In this document: positions 45,058 to 54,631 of the stretch, piece after piece
Position numbering within the stretch: position 1 is the stretch's first letter
How the letters are laid out: each line of letters starts with the position of its first letter
Assembly (NCBI GenBank): GCA_965225955.1
Contig: CBDDBX010000009.1
Location: 62,001-126,000 of the forward strand
From: CBDDBX01 sp965225955
GTDB taxonomy: Bacteria; Acidobacteriota; Aminicenantia; UBA2199
DNA: 64,000 nt
Reading direction: 5' to 3'
The notes under the pieces: model-generated
What the model was told of the DNA's origin: nothing
Database searches by the model: none
Seen by the model: only the letters and a program-made list of their open reading frames with translations
Program-made: the position numbers and the translations under genes

Positions 45058-46869
45058 TTAAACCTCTTTGTATTTCTCATAAATTTCCCGTATTTCAGGT
45101 AAAGCTTCAAAGAAAGCTTTAACTATGTCGGGAGCAAAATGTGTACCTGAAGACTCTTCAATTATTTTGAGACTTTTTTCAATTGAAAAAGGCTCTTTAT
45201 AAGGCCTTCTTGATGTAAGGGCATCAAAAACATCCGCAACAGCAACAATTTTTGCTGAAAGAGGAATTTCTTCACCTGAAACTCCTCCGGGGTAGCCTGA
45301 GCCATCATACTTTTCATGATGGTAATTGGCTATTTCTGCAGCCATAGAGAAATAGGTGATACCGTAACTTCTGAATCTTCTGTTAAGATTTGTAAGAATG
45401 ACTCCTCCGGCTGTGGCATGCTCTTTCATGATTTTGAACTCATCTTCATTAAGGCGTCCCGGCTTAAGAAGTATATTGTCCGGTGTCGCAACTTTACCAA
45501 TATCGTGCATTGGAGCAGAGATCCGCAGATCTGTTACATACTGACTGTCTATTATATCTTTGTATTCACCTTTTTCCATTAAACGCTGTGCAATTATTGC
45601 TGAATAACTGGACATTCTAACAAGATGCAAGCCGGTCTCCGGATCTTTTGCTTCAGCCATCTCAGCCAGAGATTCTGTGATTATTGAAAGAAGTGATTTA
45701 AATAGAATTCCTTTATAGAAGGCCATAGAGAGTTTTGCCTTAAAGAGTTCCAGAAAATTGATCCAGGTTTTATCTACTTCTCTGTCTTTAAATGAGAAGA
45801 ATATGTAGCCAACATAAGTATTGTTAATTGTTATGGGAGTTATAAGGCTATTCTGTTCAATTACTGTTGTATCAAACTCTTCCAGATCATCTCCGTTATC
45901 TACTGTGCTTATTCTTCCTTCTTCGTCAAGTATAGTTGTAAGAATACTTTTCTGCATGTATCTGTACTTAAGACCCATAGTGCTGAAGGGTATAAACGTT
46001 TTGAAGTTCTGATGAATATATTGAAGTATCTGTTCAAGCTTCTCTTCAAGAATAATCGTATCTTCCAGAGCAAAAATGGTATTCAGATTATCTATGAAGT
46101 TGTTGAAGTTGCTGTAAAGTTCAGTAAATTCGTCATCTTTGGTTCTTTTGAAGCTCTGTTTTATTCTACCTCTGCTCATACTTCTGAATACCCTCTTTAT
46201 CTCTTTTAGTGGAGTATAGAAGTTGACTGTTATGTGATAAATAAGAAACAGGAATACAGATAGTGCAAGAATAATGCTTACTAACTGAATGGTATTACTG
46301 GTATTTTTCCTTTTATGTGCATCATTTTCACAAAGCCTTACAACTTCAGAAGAACTCGTAAAGAGACTCTTGTTAAGTTTTCTGAAGCTTTTAAGCCTGG
46401 AAGTATACTGTTCCGGCATGCTTTCTGCTTTGCTGTCAATAAGATATAGAGCCAGCTTTTTAAGATTATCCCACTCTTCTATAGCTTTTTTAAGATTAAA
46501 ATTGAAGTCATGTACTATATCTTCACTGAACTTCAGTGTAACCATATCGTTTTCATAAAAATATCTTTTTACAAGAAGTACGTTGAGTATTTTATCTATC
46601 TCTGTAATTGAATGCTGTATCTCTTTTTCGGACTCTTTTGTTCTGATTCTGTATATTGTGGGATTTGCAAATTTCAGATCAGAGTAACCAAGGGTTTTGC
46701 TCACTACTTTTGAGACATGATATCTCATGTTGTGTAGCAGGTTACTCAGGATTATATGCTGCTCCTGAGTGTCAGTGGCGATGAAGCCACTTATAATGGT
46801 AGAACCAAGGCCAATAAGAAGAAGTAAAAAAACTGCAAAAATCTTTGATGATATTCTTTTTAAAAACAT
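45058..46869 (-). CDS. Membrane HD-GYP cyclic-di-GMP phosphodiesterase-like sensor
   Basis: 603 residues. One membrane segment lies near the N-terminus (~9-30) and a second at ~195-215, flanking a helical periplasmic sensor; a HAMP-like region follows (FYTPLKEIKRVFRSMSRGR), then a GAF-like region and the HD-GYP domain with MHDIGK and HHEKYDGSGYPGG. HD-GYP enzymes hydrolyse cyclic di-GMP. AGGGAGAG precedes the ATG. It follows ccsA by 50 nt and may be in the same transcript. Confidence 0.9.
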   Translation of the reverse strand: MFLKRISSKIFAVFLLLLIGLGSTIISGFIATDTQEQHIILSNLLHNMRYHVSKVVSKTLGYSDLKFANPTIYRIRTKESEKEIQHSITEIDKILNVLLVKRYFYENDMVTLKFSEDIVHDFNFNLKKAIEEWDNLKKLALYLIDSKAESMPEQYTSRLKSFRKLNKSLFTSSSEVVRLCENDAHKRKNTSNTIQLVSIILALSVFLFLIYHITVNFYTPLKEIKRVFRSMSRGRIKQSFKRTKDDEFTELYSNFNNFIDNLNTIFALEDTIILEEKLEQILQYIHQNFKTFIPFSTMGLKYRYMQKSILTTILDEEGRISTVDNGDDLEEFDTTVIEQNSLITPITINNTYVGYIFFSFKDREVDKTWINFLELFKAKLSMAFYKGILFKSLLSIITESLAEMAEAKDPETGLHLVRMSSYSAIIAQRLMEKGEYKDIIDSQYVTDLRISAPMHDIGKVATPDNILLKPGRLNEDEFKIMKEHATAGGVILTNLNRRFRSYGITYFSMAAEIANYHHEKYDGSGYPGGVSGEEIPLSAKIVAVADVFDALTSRRPYKEPFSIEKSLKIIEESSGTHFAPDIVKAFFEALPEIREIYEKYKEV

Positions 46870-46919
46870 CTGCTCTCCCTTTACAGAATAAAGTTAGTTC
46901 AGTTTTTATGAATATCAAA

Positions 46920-48725
46920 CTATTTTTTTCTATCTTCTCCGGGAATAGTAACAGATACAATAAAAAGCAGTTCAGCCGTTACATATACAAAGAGAGGAAT
47001 TGCTACTCCTGAAGTGAATCCGTATGAGTGCAGTCCTACTCCAAGAAGATTCACTCCGAACCAGGCCAGTGCAACCATTACAGCTCCTGCAACTGAGCCT
47101 GCAGCAAAGCCTTTTTCTTTTATCATACCAGCTTTTTTTGCATGGAAGAGAATGGCTGAGAAAATGAGAACTGCCAGAGCTCCGTTTTCTTTTGGATCCC
47201 ACCCCCAGAAGCGTCCCCAGCTCTGATCAGCCCATACACCTCCCAGTACTGTACCAGTAAATGTAAATATAAGGCCAAACACCTGGGTTGAAAAAACAGC
47301 TTTAAAAAGGTTGCTGTCTTTTATTCCTCTCAGATTCTTAACCAGCCAGACATGGGCTGTAAAACCAGATAATATGATGCCTGCATATCCCAGAATTATG
47401 GTTATTACATGAGCTGCCAGCCAGAAGTTTGAATCAAGAACTGCAACAAGAACCCCCATAGTATCTCCATCAAGAGAGTATCGTCCGGCAATAAGCATCA
47501 TTATAAGAGCCGTAACATTTCCCCCAATGAGAGAGGTGGTGTTGTTAAGTCTGAAATAGAGAAAGCCTCCCAGTACAACTGTAATAAGGCCTGTGAATAT
47601 AAAGGTCTCATACAGATTTGTTACCGGAGGTCGTCCTGTTATTGTATATCTGATTGCTACTCCCCACAAGTGGAGAAGAAAACCACCTGATGTAAGTATC
47701 ATCCCAGCTGTAAAAAGAGGTTTTTTGTTTCTGAAAAGAGAAGAGAGAAGGAGCAGGAGGGCAGCTATCCCATAAAAAAACTGAGCTTTGTAAAACGGAT
47801 CAACAGAGTTATATAGAACTTCATTCCTTATTGTACTGCTGTCAGTTTGTATAATTGAATCTGTACTATCAATGAATTTAGTTACAATTCTGTTGAAATT
47901 ATCTCCGTTACGGTATGCCAGAACAATCTGTTCCAGCTGCTTTATCAGTGGGGGAGCCCCGTTGCCGGTATTGTGCTCTGCAAGATAAGTCCATGGGGAT
48001 TTCCAGTCTCCTGAAGCAGAAGGAATGAAGGGGGGAGTTGTAGCACCGTAAAACTCCGGGAAGCTTTTGAGTATTGCCAGAAGGCGTGATGCCTCTCTCA
48101 GTTCCCTGCTATCTTCTGGAGATTCATTGATAAAATTTTCAAGTATCTTCTGAGTCTTTCTGAATTGAAGATATGAGTGGACGCCGGATCTGGCTCCTGT
48201 AATTTTCTGTAATTCCGGTGACTCTATTTTCAGATGGGGAGATGGAATTGCAAACATCATGCAGTTTCTGAGATCTTTGTAGATAAGGAGCCTGTTGTAG
48301 AGAAGTATTATGTCTCTTTCAAGAAGTGAGCGGGATGCTTCACTTTTTGAAGAGATCTGCCTTACAAGCCTGTCTATATTTCCTGCACCATGGATCAGCT
48401 GGTTATAACTGTATCTGTCCCTGCCTTTTCCGGTTCCTTTTATCCCTATTGCTCCGGGAATATCAGGATTTGAAATAAGAAAGACTCTGTGATGGGCAGC
48501 TTTTTCCGGTTTAAACATTGTTTCCGCCAGCCATCTGGCTGCACTCATCTTCTCATATTTACTCTTCCCGGATAGTTGTCTCAGAATGTTTATCGCATAA
48601 GTATCAAGAGGCAGAGGTCGGCCTTTAAGAATTACCGGTATCTTTCGGAACTCTTCTATATCTGGTGCTGCATCTACTGGTAGTGTGCAGATAAGTAATA
48701 GTATAACCGGTATAATTCTAATCAT
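46920..48725 (-). CDS. ccsA: Cytochrome c biogenesis protein CcsA/ResC
   Basis: 601 residues. A signal peptide and a long N-terminal periplasmic region (~20-310) precede about eight membrane helices with the heme-handling WWD motif (WGRFWGWDPKENGALAVL) and flanking histidines. With ResB it moves heme across the membrane and attaches it to CxxCH sites (system II). The N-terminal extension is longer than in many CcsA proteins. Overlaps resB by 8 nt. Confidence 0.92.
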   Translation of the reverse strand: MIRIIPVILLLICTLPVDAAPDIEEFRKIPVILKGRPLPLDTYAINILRQLSGKSKYEKMSAARWLAETMFKPEKAAHHRVFLISNPDIPGAIGIKGTGKGRDRYSYNQLIHGAGNIDRLVRQISSKSEASRSLLERDIILLYNRLLIYKDLRNCMMFAIPSPHLKIESPELQKITGARSGVHSYLQFRKTQKILENFINESPEDSRELREASRLLAILKSFPEFYGATTPPFIPSASGDWKSPWTYLAEHNTGNGAPPLIKQLEQIVLAYRNGDNFNRIVTKFIDSTDSIIQTDSSTIRNEVLYNSVDPFYKAQFFYGIAALLLLLSSLFRNKKPLFTAGMILTSGGFLLHLWGVAIRYTITGRPPVTNLYETFIFTGLITVVLGGFLYFRLNNTTSLIGGNVTALIMMLIAGRYSLDGDTMGVLVAVLDSNFWLAAHVITIILGYAGIILSGFTAHVWLVKNLRGIKDSNLFKAVFSTQVFGLIFTFTGTVLGGVWADQSWGRFWGWDPKENGALAVLIFSAILFHAKKAGMIKEKGFAAGSVAGAVMVALAWFGVNLLGVGLHSYGFTSGVAIPLFVYVTAELLFIVSVTIPGEDRKK

Positions 48726-49800
48726 TTTTTCTCCTGCGAAGCAGAGACTTCAATATAAAGTGAAGTGCCATACCCACAAAAATTATTGCGCTTGATATAT
48801 ATGGAATAAGCCGTCCTCTGTTCTTTACAACAGCTATTATTGAGTACTCTTCTCCATCACGGTTTTTGAAAAAAGATGATTGGTAAAGAGTGTAATCTTT
48901 GAAACGCAGAGGTTTGTTCATAGATATTTCTGCATCAAAGGTGTTGCCTTCAGGAGTGGAAACTTTAACTTTGCTTATGTAACTTCTGGGAATGTTTGAG
49001 TTGGGGTGAAACCCGGTAACGAAATCTTTCAGAAATACTTTAACCGGAAGAATTGCTACTTTTCTGCGGAGACTTAAAAAGCAGGTTCCGGTTCCGGTGT
49101 TAATAGTTGCCGGAGATCTGTCTTCTCCCCACAAAGTTATCAGGTGATCTTTTTTATCTGATGATTCTACAGATACGGTTGCTCCCGGAACTGCTGAAGA
49201 ATGATCTTCAATAAGCTTTCTGTCTGTGCTCCCCATTTCTTTGATACTCACACTGTTTCTGATTAATTTACGTGGAACTATTCTCATATTAAGGTCTTTT
49301 AGTTGCAGAGGTTTACCTTCTGAGAGAGCTCCGTAGTCTACTGCCCGAGTAGTTAAGCCATCTTTCTCTTCTGTCTGTACTGCAAGTTCCCATTTATGGA
49401 GATGAAATACTTTTGAAGAGGCGGTTCCTTCTTTTATATTGAGTCTTGTATGTTCTGAATTAACAAAACTTATAAATGAACCTGTAAGCAGTACGGCTAT
49501 TCCTGCATGGGTAATCAGGTTGCCGGAATTTTTTATAGAAAAGTCCATTCTGAATATTACAGAAAGAATTAAATTTATAAAAAGTACCAGAGATATGGTG
49601 AGAACCCCGGGAAATGGCAGAAACCCGAAAATAGTAAAGAACCATGAGTGAAAAAACTTAGCCTGTGAAGCGTAGAGCCCGTTACCTGCCTGAAAAAGTG
49701 TTCCCCAGAATACAACAACAAGAAGAAATATAAGTCCCCAGGTAGTTAGTTTCAGTGAACCTCCTTTTTTAAGAAGTTCAACTATTTTTTCTCTATTCAT
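48718..49800 (-). CDS. resB: Cytochrome c biogenesis protein ResB
   Basis: 360 residues. Membrane helices at ~20-40, ~60-80 and ~95-112 (THAGIAVLLTGSFISF), a periplasmic domain (LPVKVFLKDFVTGFHPNS, MNKPLRFKDYTLYQSSFF) and a final helix match ResB/Ccs1. Works with CcsA. Overlaps both neighbours by 8 nt, so the three genes form one operon. Confidence 0.9.
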   Translation of the reverse strand: MNREKIVELLKKGGSLKLTTWGLIFLLVVVFWGTLFQAGNGLYASQAKFFHSWFFTIFGFLPFPGVLTISLVLFINLILSVIFRMDFSIKNSGNLITHAGIAVLLTGSFISFVNSEHTRLNIKEGTASSKVFHLHKWELAVQTEEKDGLTTRAVDYGALSEGKPLQLKDLNMRIVPRKLIRNSVSIKEMGSTDRKLIEDHSSAVPGATVSVESSDKKDHLITLWGEDRSPATINTGTGTCFLSLRRKVAILPVKVFLKDFVTGFHPNSNIPRSYISKVKVSTPEGNTFDAEISMNKPLRFKDYTLYQSSFFKNRDGEEYSIIAVVKNRGRLIPYISSAIIFVGMALHFILKSLLRRRKND

Positions 49801-50371
49801 TTGTAATTGACTGGCAGAAGGTTATAAGGTCTGTTCTCTCTTTTTTAAGAGATTCAGGCTTTCCTTTGAGTTTTATGAACATTCTGCTGTCTCCTGTATT
49901 TACAATAGCAATCAGAAAAGAGGTCTCTTCCGGCGCAGATAGTGAGGAAAAATCGTATAGTTTGCCTTTTAATCTGCCAATTGTGCTGAACTCTTCAGCA
50001 CCTTTTATTATAGATTCTATATTCTCTTTTGTATCCTCTTTTTTTAACTGTCTGAGCCATCTGGAGATATTTGCGTTTATAGTACCGGCTTCTCCGGGAA
50101 TCATTATTATTGAACAGACAGACTGAAGAGGAGTATTGTATGTAGCCAGTCTTAAAGAAGATTTTGACTTTACCACAGACCAGTTTCCGGGAACTCCCCA
50201 CAACGGAATTGCCGGCTTTTCTGTCTCTTTTTCTGTCACCCTGGCTCTGGTATTTTCAGATGCAGGTTCTTTATACTTTCTTACTTCATCTTCTTTACCG
50301 CAACTACTCACAGTCAGCAGGGAAAAGAGAAGTACCGCAACAAAAATTAGTAAATTATTTTTTCTACCCAT
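49793..50371 (-). CDS. Lipoprotein of unknown function in cytochrome c maturation operon
   Basis: 192 residues with a lipobox LLTVSSC. The mature part begins with a charged linker (~25-55), then GVPGNWSVVKSKSSLRLATYN and a mixed alpha/beta domain. No family is certain. Its place ahead of resB and ccsA suggests a periplasmic helper of heme attachment. A Fur-like box lies 22-40 nt upstream. Confidence 0.75.
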   Translation of the reverse strand: MGRKNNLLIFVAVLLFSLLTVSSCGKEDEVRKYKEPASENTRARVTEKETEKPAIPLWGVPGNWSVVKSKSSLRLATYNTPLQSVCSIIMIPGEAGTINANISRWLRQLKKEDTKENIESIIKGAEEFSTIGRLKGKLYDFSSLSAPEETSFLIAIVNTGDSRMFIKLKGKPESLKKERTDLITFCQSITNE

Positions 50372-50392
50372 ACCTGAATATTAGCATTAATA

Positions 50393-50411
50393 GAAATTAT
50401 TATCATTATTT
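50393..50411 (-). promoter_or_regulatory. Fur-like box before the cytochrome c maturation operon
   Basis: The segment contains TTATCATTAT on the plus strand and matches ~14 of 19 positions of the Fur consensus; the left half is imperfect. It lies 22 nt before the lipoprotein start. Iron control of heme attachment would be logical. Confidence 0.4.
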
Positions 50412-50473
50412 TCCGGTTTTAAAAAAGGGAAAGCGTAATTACTCTCCCTTATAAATTTTTGCTGATCTTTTAT

Positions 50474-50839
50474 TCAGAACTGGTTTGTACTGAGAAGAAC
50501 CAGAGTACATGCTTCCACGCACTCAATGTCGTTCTCTTCAAACTTCTCTTTTATTGTAGAATCTTCAGTACCAGGATTAAAGATTATTCTTCTGGGTTTC
50601 AATGTAATGATCTTATTCAGCTCTTCAAGAACCCTCTGGGGCTTAATGTAAAGAGTCAGCGTGTCTATGGGACTTTTTATGTGTTCGAGGCTCCGGGTAA
50701 CTTCCACACCGTCAATCTCTTTCAGAACCGGATTAACTGGTATTACATTATAATTTTTACCTTCAAGCATTTTTAAGGCTTTATATGAATATCGTTCTGG
50801 CTTATTGCTTGCTCCCAGAATAGCTACTGTATTTTTCAT
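50474..50839 (-). CDS. CoA-binding domain protein (YccU-like)
   Basis: 121 residues, a Rossmann fold: VAILGASNKPERYSYKALKML at the N-terminus, VIPVNPVLKEIDGVEV and IIFNPGTEDSTI. Matches the small stand-alone CoA-binding proteins related to succinyl-CoA ligase alpha. The physiological role is not known. Confidence 0.9.
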   Translation of the reverse strand: MKNTVAILGASNKPERYSYKALKMLEGKNYNVIPVNPVLKEIDGVEVTRSLEHIKSPIDTLTLYIKPQRVLEELNKIITLKPRRIIFNPGTEDSTIKEKFEENDIECVEACTLVLLSTNQF

Positions 50840-50908
50840 TTAAAACTCCTGTACTTAACTCTATATTCTTAAGTATAAATAATTATTGATTTTTTGAAAA
50901 AAACAAAT

Positions 50909-51325
50909 TTATATTTTCTTTATTTTGTTAAGAACTGACGTTGTATCGGATGTTTTAAATGAAAATTCAACTCTTCCACTGCTATTACTGTTAAAATCCT
51001 CTGCATTAAAGGCAAGTTGAAGAAGCCCTCTGGAGGTCTCTTTAAACTGTGCTTTTTTTATAAACTGTTTTTTTAAAGGAAAATCAGCTATTCTGGTTGA
51101 GAAAGAGTAGGCAATGAACCTCTTCTTTGTAATTATTACCGAGCCGGCAAAAACGGATGTTTTTCTGACAAAATGTTTGCCTGGAGCTTTGTAATTTCTG
51201 AAATATACTTTTCCCCTAATACCTTCATCTAAGTATACAATCCCCTCAGCTTCAAGATTTTTTCTGTCTTTGCCGGGGATTTTTCCAATTCCAAACCATC
51301 TGAAAAGAATAGATTTTTTACTCAT
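50909..51325 (-). CDS. Hypothetical protein, PH/GRAM-like
   Basis: 138 residues, cytoplasmic. The pattern of beta strands (GIRGKVYFRNY, RKTSVFAGSVIITKKRFIAYSF) and a final helix loosely recalls bacterial PH/GRAM domains, but I claim no family. It starts 70 nt upstream of the CoA-binding gene on the same strand. Confidence 0.65.
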   Translation of the reverse strand: MSKKSILFRWFGIGKIPGKDRKNLEAEGIVYLDEGIRGKVYFRNYKAPGKHFVRKTSVFAGSVIITKKRFIAYSFSTRIADFPLKKQFIKKAQFKETSRGLLQLAFNAEDFNSNSSGRVEFSFKTSDTTSVLNKIKKI

Positions 51326-51389
51326 TGATTTCTCCGCTTCTGATTATGACACTATTTTTTTCCATTTTCTATTTAATTTATTTTTTTAT

Positions 51390-51416
51390 GGAACTATTTA
51401 AACTTAAAAGTCGTTA
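51390..51416 (+). promoter_or_regulatory. ECF-like promoter of PadR-permease module 3
   Basis: GGAAC (51390-51394), 17 nt, CGTTA (51412-51416). Inside the spacer is a perfect palindrome ACTTAAAAGT (51402-51411). GGAACTATTT is shared with module 2. The spacing fits ECF sigma promoters. Confidence 0.5.
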
Positions 51417-51456
51417 ATATATTTTCACGAAAAAGTAGTTAATACAGGAGGCGCTT

Positions 51457-51792
51457 GTGAAAATACTCACAATAAATGAAGAGATTCTTCTTATGGGAAT
51501 CTGGAAACTAGGGGAAAATGCTTACGGTGTAAAAATTATGGAGTTCTATTCAGATGCTACGGGCCGGGAAGTAAGTTTTGGCACCCTTTATAATAATCTT
51601 GATCAGCTTGTTAAGAAAGAGTATGTTGTTTCGGTTAAAGGTGAACCAACTGCTGTAAGAGGTGGAAAGAGGAAAGTCTATTATACAATCACTGAAATAG
51701 GCCGGGAGGCTCTGGGAAGAGCCAGAGAGCTTCATCGGAAAATCTGGGAAGGTGTAGCAGAAACAAACTTCATAGCTGGAGATTCTGAATGA
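51457..51792 (+). CDS. PadR family transcriptional regulator (module 3)
   Basis: 111 residues from a GTG with AGGAGG upstream. LGENAYGVKIMEFYSDATGREVSFGTLYNNLDQLVKKEYV and wing GGKRKVYYTIT are PadR features. Its stop overlaps the permease start by 4 nt. Confidence 0.92.
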   Translation: MKILTINEEILLMGIWKLGENAYGVKIMEFYSDATGREVSFGTLYNNLDQLVKKEYVVSVKGEPTAVRGGKRKVYYTITEIGREALGRARELHRKIWEGVAETNFIAGDSE

Positions 51793-54362
51793 ATCAGAAA
51801 AATTCACCTCCTTCATCAGCTAAATGGCTTGTATCAAGATTAAGTGAGTATGAGAACAGATACTCTCTCGAAGGGGATATGGCTGAAGTGTGGGAAAGTA
51901 AGTGTAAAAATCGTGGAAGACTCAGAGCCAATCACTGGTATATAAAAGAGACTGTTAAAAGCAGTTTTTCATATATGAAATTTATATCCGGCAGGAACTG
52001 CTCTCTTATATTGAATAGTTTTAAACCTGTACTGAGAAATATTGTAAAATTCAAAGGTTACTCACTTATTAATATTCTTGGACTGGCGATAGCTGTTACT
52101 GTTGCTCTGATGATAGCTTTCTTCATCAGAGGTGAAATGCAGATGGACAGTTTTCAGAAAAAAGGTGACAGGATTTACAGACTTGAAGCCGGTAACTGGG
52201 CCATTCTGGGAGCTCCTCACGGAAAGATTGTTAAAGAGAAATTTGCCGAAGTTGAAGAGTATGTTACTTTTAATAACATCTCATATACAGGAATGTATGT
52301 TAAGAAAAAGGACAATACCAATGTCTCTCTGAAACGAACTATGATGGCTACAGAGGCTTTTTTCAGAATTTTTAATGTGGATTTCATCCATGCCGTCCCA
52401 GAAGGTGCTCTGAAAGCTCCTTTTACGATAGTTCTTAATAGAAGTGAAGCAATGAAGATCTTTGGTACAGTTGATGTGGTGGGCCGGAACCTGGTTGTAA
52501 ATAAGGTATATACATTTAAAGTCGTTGGTGTTATGGAGGATATGAAGAATGTTCACTTCAGAGTGGGGTCAGTCATGTCGTTTATAACTCTTAGCAAAAT
52601 TATTGATGATAAAAGGTTTATGACCCGTCTCGGTTCCTGGAATCACGGTACTTTTCTCCTGTTAAAACCGGGAGTTAATTTACGAAACCTGGAAAAGAAG
52701 ATTACCGCTCATTTTAGTGATCTCTATTTCAGCAGACATAATGAAAAAAGTGATGCTGTATTCTCTCTGAGAAATTACAGAAACATCTATTTCTGCAAAG
52801 ATAAGTTTCATGAGTACAGTATGAAGCGGGGTAGTAGTGGTTTTCTGATGATTCTTGGAGGGATAGCAGTTTTTATAATTTTAATTGCATGTATGAACTA
52901 TATAAATATATCGACTGCAATAGCTGGTTTACGGGCAAAAGAGATCGGTTTGAGGAAAACAGTAGGCGGAAGTCGGGGAAATCTTATAATGCAGTTTATG
53001 ATGGAAACAGCTGTAATATGTTCAACAGGATTTGTTATTGCATCAGGATTGTTATGGTCTATTATGCCGGGGTTCAGTAAATTTCTTAACAGTGAGATGA
53101 GTTTTACTCTCTTTGATCCATGGGTTATTGGAATAATGGGAGGTGTCTGGTTAACAGTTACAATTATGGCAGGACTTTATCCTGCACTATATCTGACATC
53201 CTTTAAACCTGCAGAAGTACTGAAAGGAAGAAGTAGTAACAGACAGAAGGGAAGTTTAAGAAAAATACTTGTAGTTTTTCAGTTCGCAGTATCAGTTGGA
53301 CTCTCTATTGCAACACTGATCATTTTTGATCAGATTAACTATATGAGAAATGCGGAAACCGGTTTTACTAAAGATCAGGTGATAAATTTTGCTTTGAGGG
53401 GTGATTTGAGAAAAAAGAAAGATATGGTTAAAGAGGAGCTGTTAAAGATGCCTGATATAAAAGGTGTTGCATACTCAAATACAATTCCCGGCAGAATAAG
53501 ATGGACTGAAACATTTAAAGCAGAGGGCAGATTCTGTAGTGCAAGTTTTAATCCTGTTGATGAGGACTACCTTAAAGTTATGGATTTAAAGCTCCTTGAA
53601 GGACGCAACCTTATAAAGAGTGACTGTAGCTCAGAATCAGAAGGCTTTCTCTGTAATGAAACAGCTGTTAAAGCTCTTGATCTTAAAAAACCCTGGGCTG
53701 GTAAGAGAGTTGATAACGGCTATGCAAAAAATGCAAGAATAGTGGGAGTTGTTAAAGATTTTCATATAGACTCTCTCCATACAAAAATCAAGCCACTGTT
53801 TATGTCTATAAGAAATCATGGGTTGTCCTGCGCAAACGTAAGGGTTAGCGGAAAGAATGTTCCAGAAGTACTGAGTCATATTGAGAAACTATGGAAAAGA
53901 TATGCCCCTGATTATCCATTCAGGTATGTTTTTCTAAATGAGTCCTTTGATAGTCAATACAGAAAAGAGGAAAAAATGGGTAATATGGTCGGTTATTTTG
54001 CTCTTATAGCTCTCTTTATTGCCGGAGCAGGGCTCACAGGTTTATCTTCATTTACAGCAAGACAGAAGAGAAAAGAGGTTAGTTTAAGGAAAGTTCTGGG
54101 AGCTTCAGTGCCGAAAGTTGTTCTGCTACTATCTGCTGATTTCATGAAATGGGTACTTCTGGCTAATATCATTGCATGGCCTCTTGCATGGAGCGGTATG
54201 AATACCTGGCTCAGCAATTTTGCATACAGAACAGACATTGACATTACTCTTTTTATCCTCTCAGGTTCAGTTGCATTTATAACAGCTTTTATAACTATAT
54301 GTTTTCATTCAGTTAAAGCTGCTACAGAGAATCCTGCAGAGGTTTTGAGGTGTGATATCTGA
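51789..54362 (+). CDS. MacB/FtsX-type ABC permease with prefix domain 2 (module 3)
   Basis: 857 residues. The prefix region RYSLEGDMAEVWESKC matches the prefix domain 2 pattern; then a membrane segment (LINILGLAIAVTVALMIAFF), a MacB_PCD domain, an FtsX bundle with KEIGLRKTVGGSRG, a second periplasmic domain, and final helices preceded by KEVSLRKVLGAS. No ATPase gene is adjacent, as in the other two modules. Confidence 0.88.
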   Translation: MNQKNSPPSSAKWLVSRLSEYENRYSLEGDMAEVWESKCKNRGRLRANHWYIKETVKSSFSYMKFISGRNCSLILNSFKPVLRNIVKFKGYSLINILGLAIAVTVALMIAFFIRGEMQMDSFQKKGDRIYRLEAGNWAILGAPHGKIVKEKFAEVEEYVTFNNISYTGMYVKKKDNTNVSLKRTMMATEAFFRIFNVDFIHAVPEGALKAPFTIVLNRSEAMKIFGTVDVVGRNLVVNKVYTFKVVGVMEDMKNVHFRVGSVMSFITLSKIIDDKRFMTRLGSWNHGTFLLLKPGVNLRNLEKKITAHFSDLYFSRHNEKSDAVFSLRNYRNIYFCKDKFHEYSMKRGSSGFLMILGGIAVFIILIACMNYINISTAIAGLRAKEIGLRKTVGGSRGNLIMQFMMETAVICSTGFVIASGLLWSIMPGFSKFLNSEMSFTLFDPWVIGIMGGVWLTVTIMAGLYPALYLTSFKPAEVLKGRSSNRQKGSLRKILVVFQFAVSVGLSIATLIIFDQINYMRNAETGFTKDQVINFALRGDLRKKKDMVKEELLKMPDIKGVAYSNTIPGRIRWTETFKAEGRFCSASFNPVDEDYLKVMDLKLLEGRNLIKSDCSSESEGFLCNETAVKALDLKKPWAGKRVDNGYAKNARIVGVVKDFHIDSLHTKIKPLFMSIRNHGLSCANVRVSGKNVPEVLSHIEKLWKRYAPDYPFRYVFLNESFDSQYRKEEKMGNMVGYFALIALFIAGAGLTGLSSFTARQKRKEVSLRKVLGASVPKVVLLLSADFMKWVLLANIIAWPLAWSGMNTWLSNFAYRTDIDITLFILSGSVAFITAFITICFHSVKAATENPAEVLRCDI

Positions 54363-54470
54363 CTATTTATAAAAAGGGAGGCAGATTTCTGCCTCCGTTT
54401 ACTTTTGTGTACATTTTGTACGGTTTTTTTGATGCAGGGGGCTTTTATTAAAAATAAAGAAATTTATCCC

Positions 54471-54499
54471 TTGACTTTGAATTTGCAATTAATTAAATT
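54471..54499 (+). promoter_or_regulatory. Promoter of the pseudo-rSAM operon
   Basis: TTGACT (54471-54476), a 17-nt spacer and TAAATT (54494-54499). Start of transcription near 54506 would give a ~175-nt leader. Confidence 0.6.
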
Positions 54500-54508
54500 G
54501 TGTAAGTT

Positions 54509-54631
54509 GATACAAATTTAGAGATATTATGGAATCATCGGTATCTCATTATGGTTTATGAATTATCAGAATAAGATTGATTGTACAGGCAATCTCAAAG
54601 TTGAAGACTAACCTGACTACTCGTTTGTATC
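54509..54631 (+). ncRNA. Structured 5' leader, possible three-way junction
   Basis: Three nested pairings are perfect: P1 GATACAAA/TTTGTATC (54509-54516 with 54624-54631), P2 GAGATA/TATCTC (54521-54526 with 54542-54547) and P3 AGATTG/CAATCT (54574-54579 with 54590-54595). The start coincides with the expected transcription start. Only peptides of 7-10 codons could be encoded inside. It may be a riboswitch or protein-binding leader of the pseudo-rSAM gene. Confidence 0.45.
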
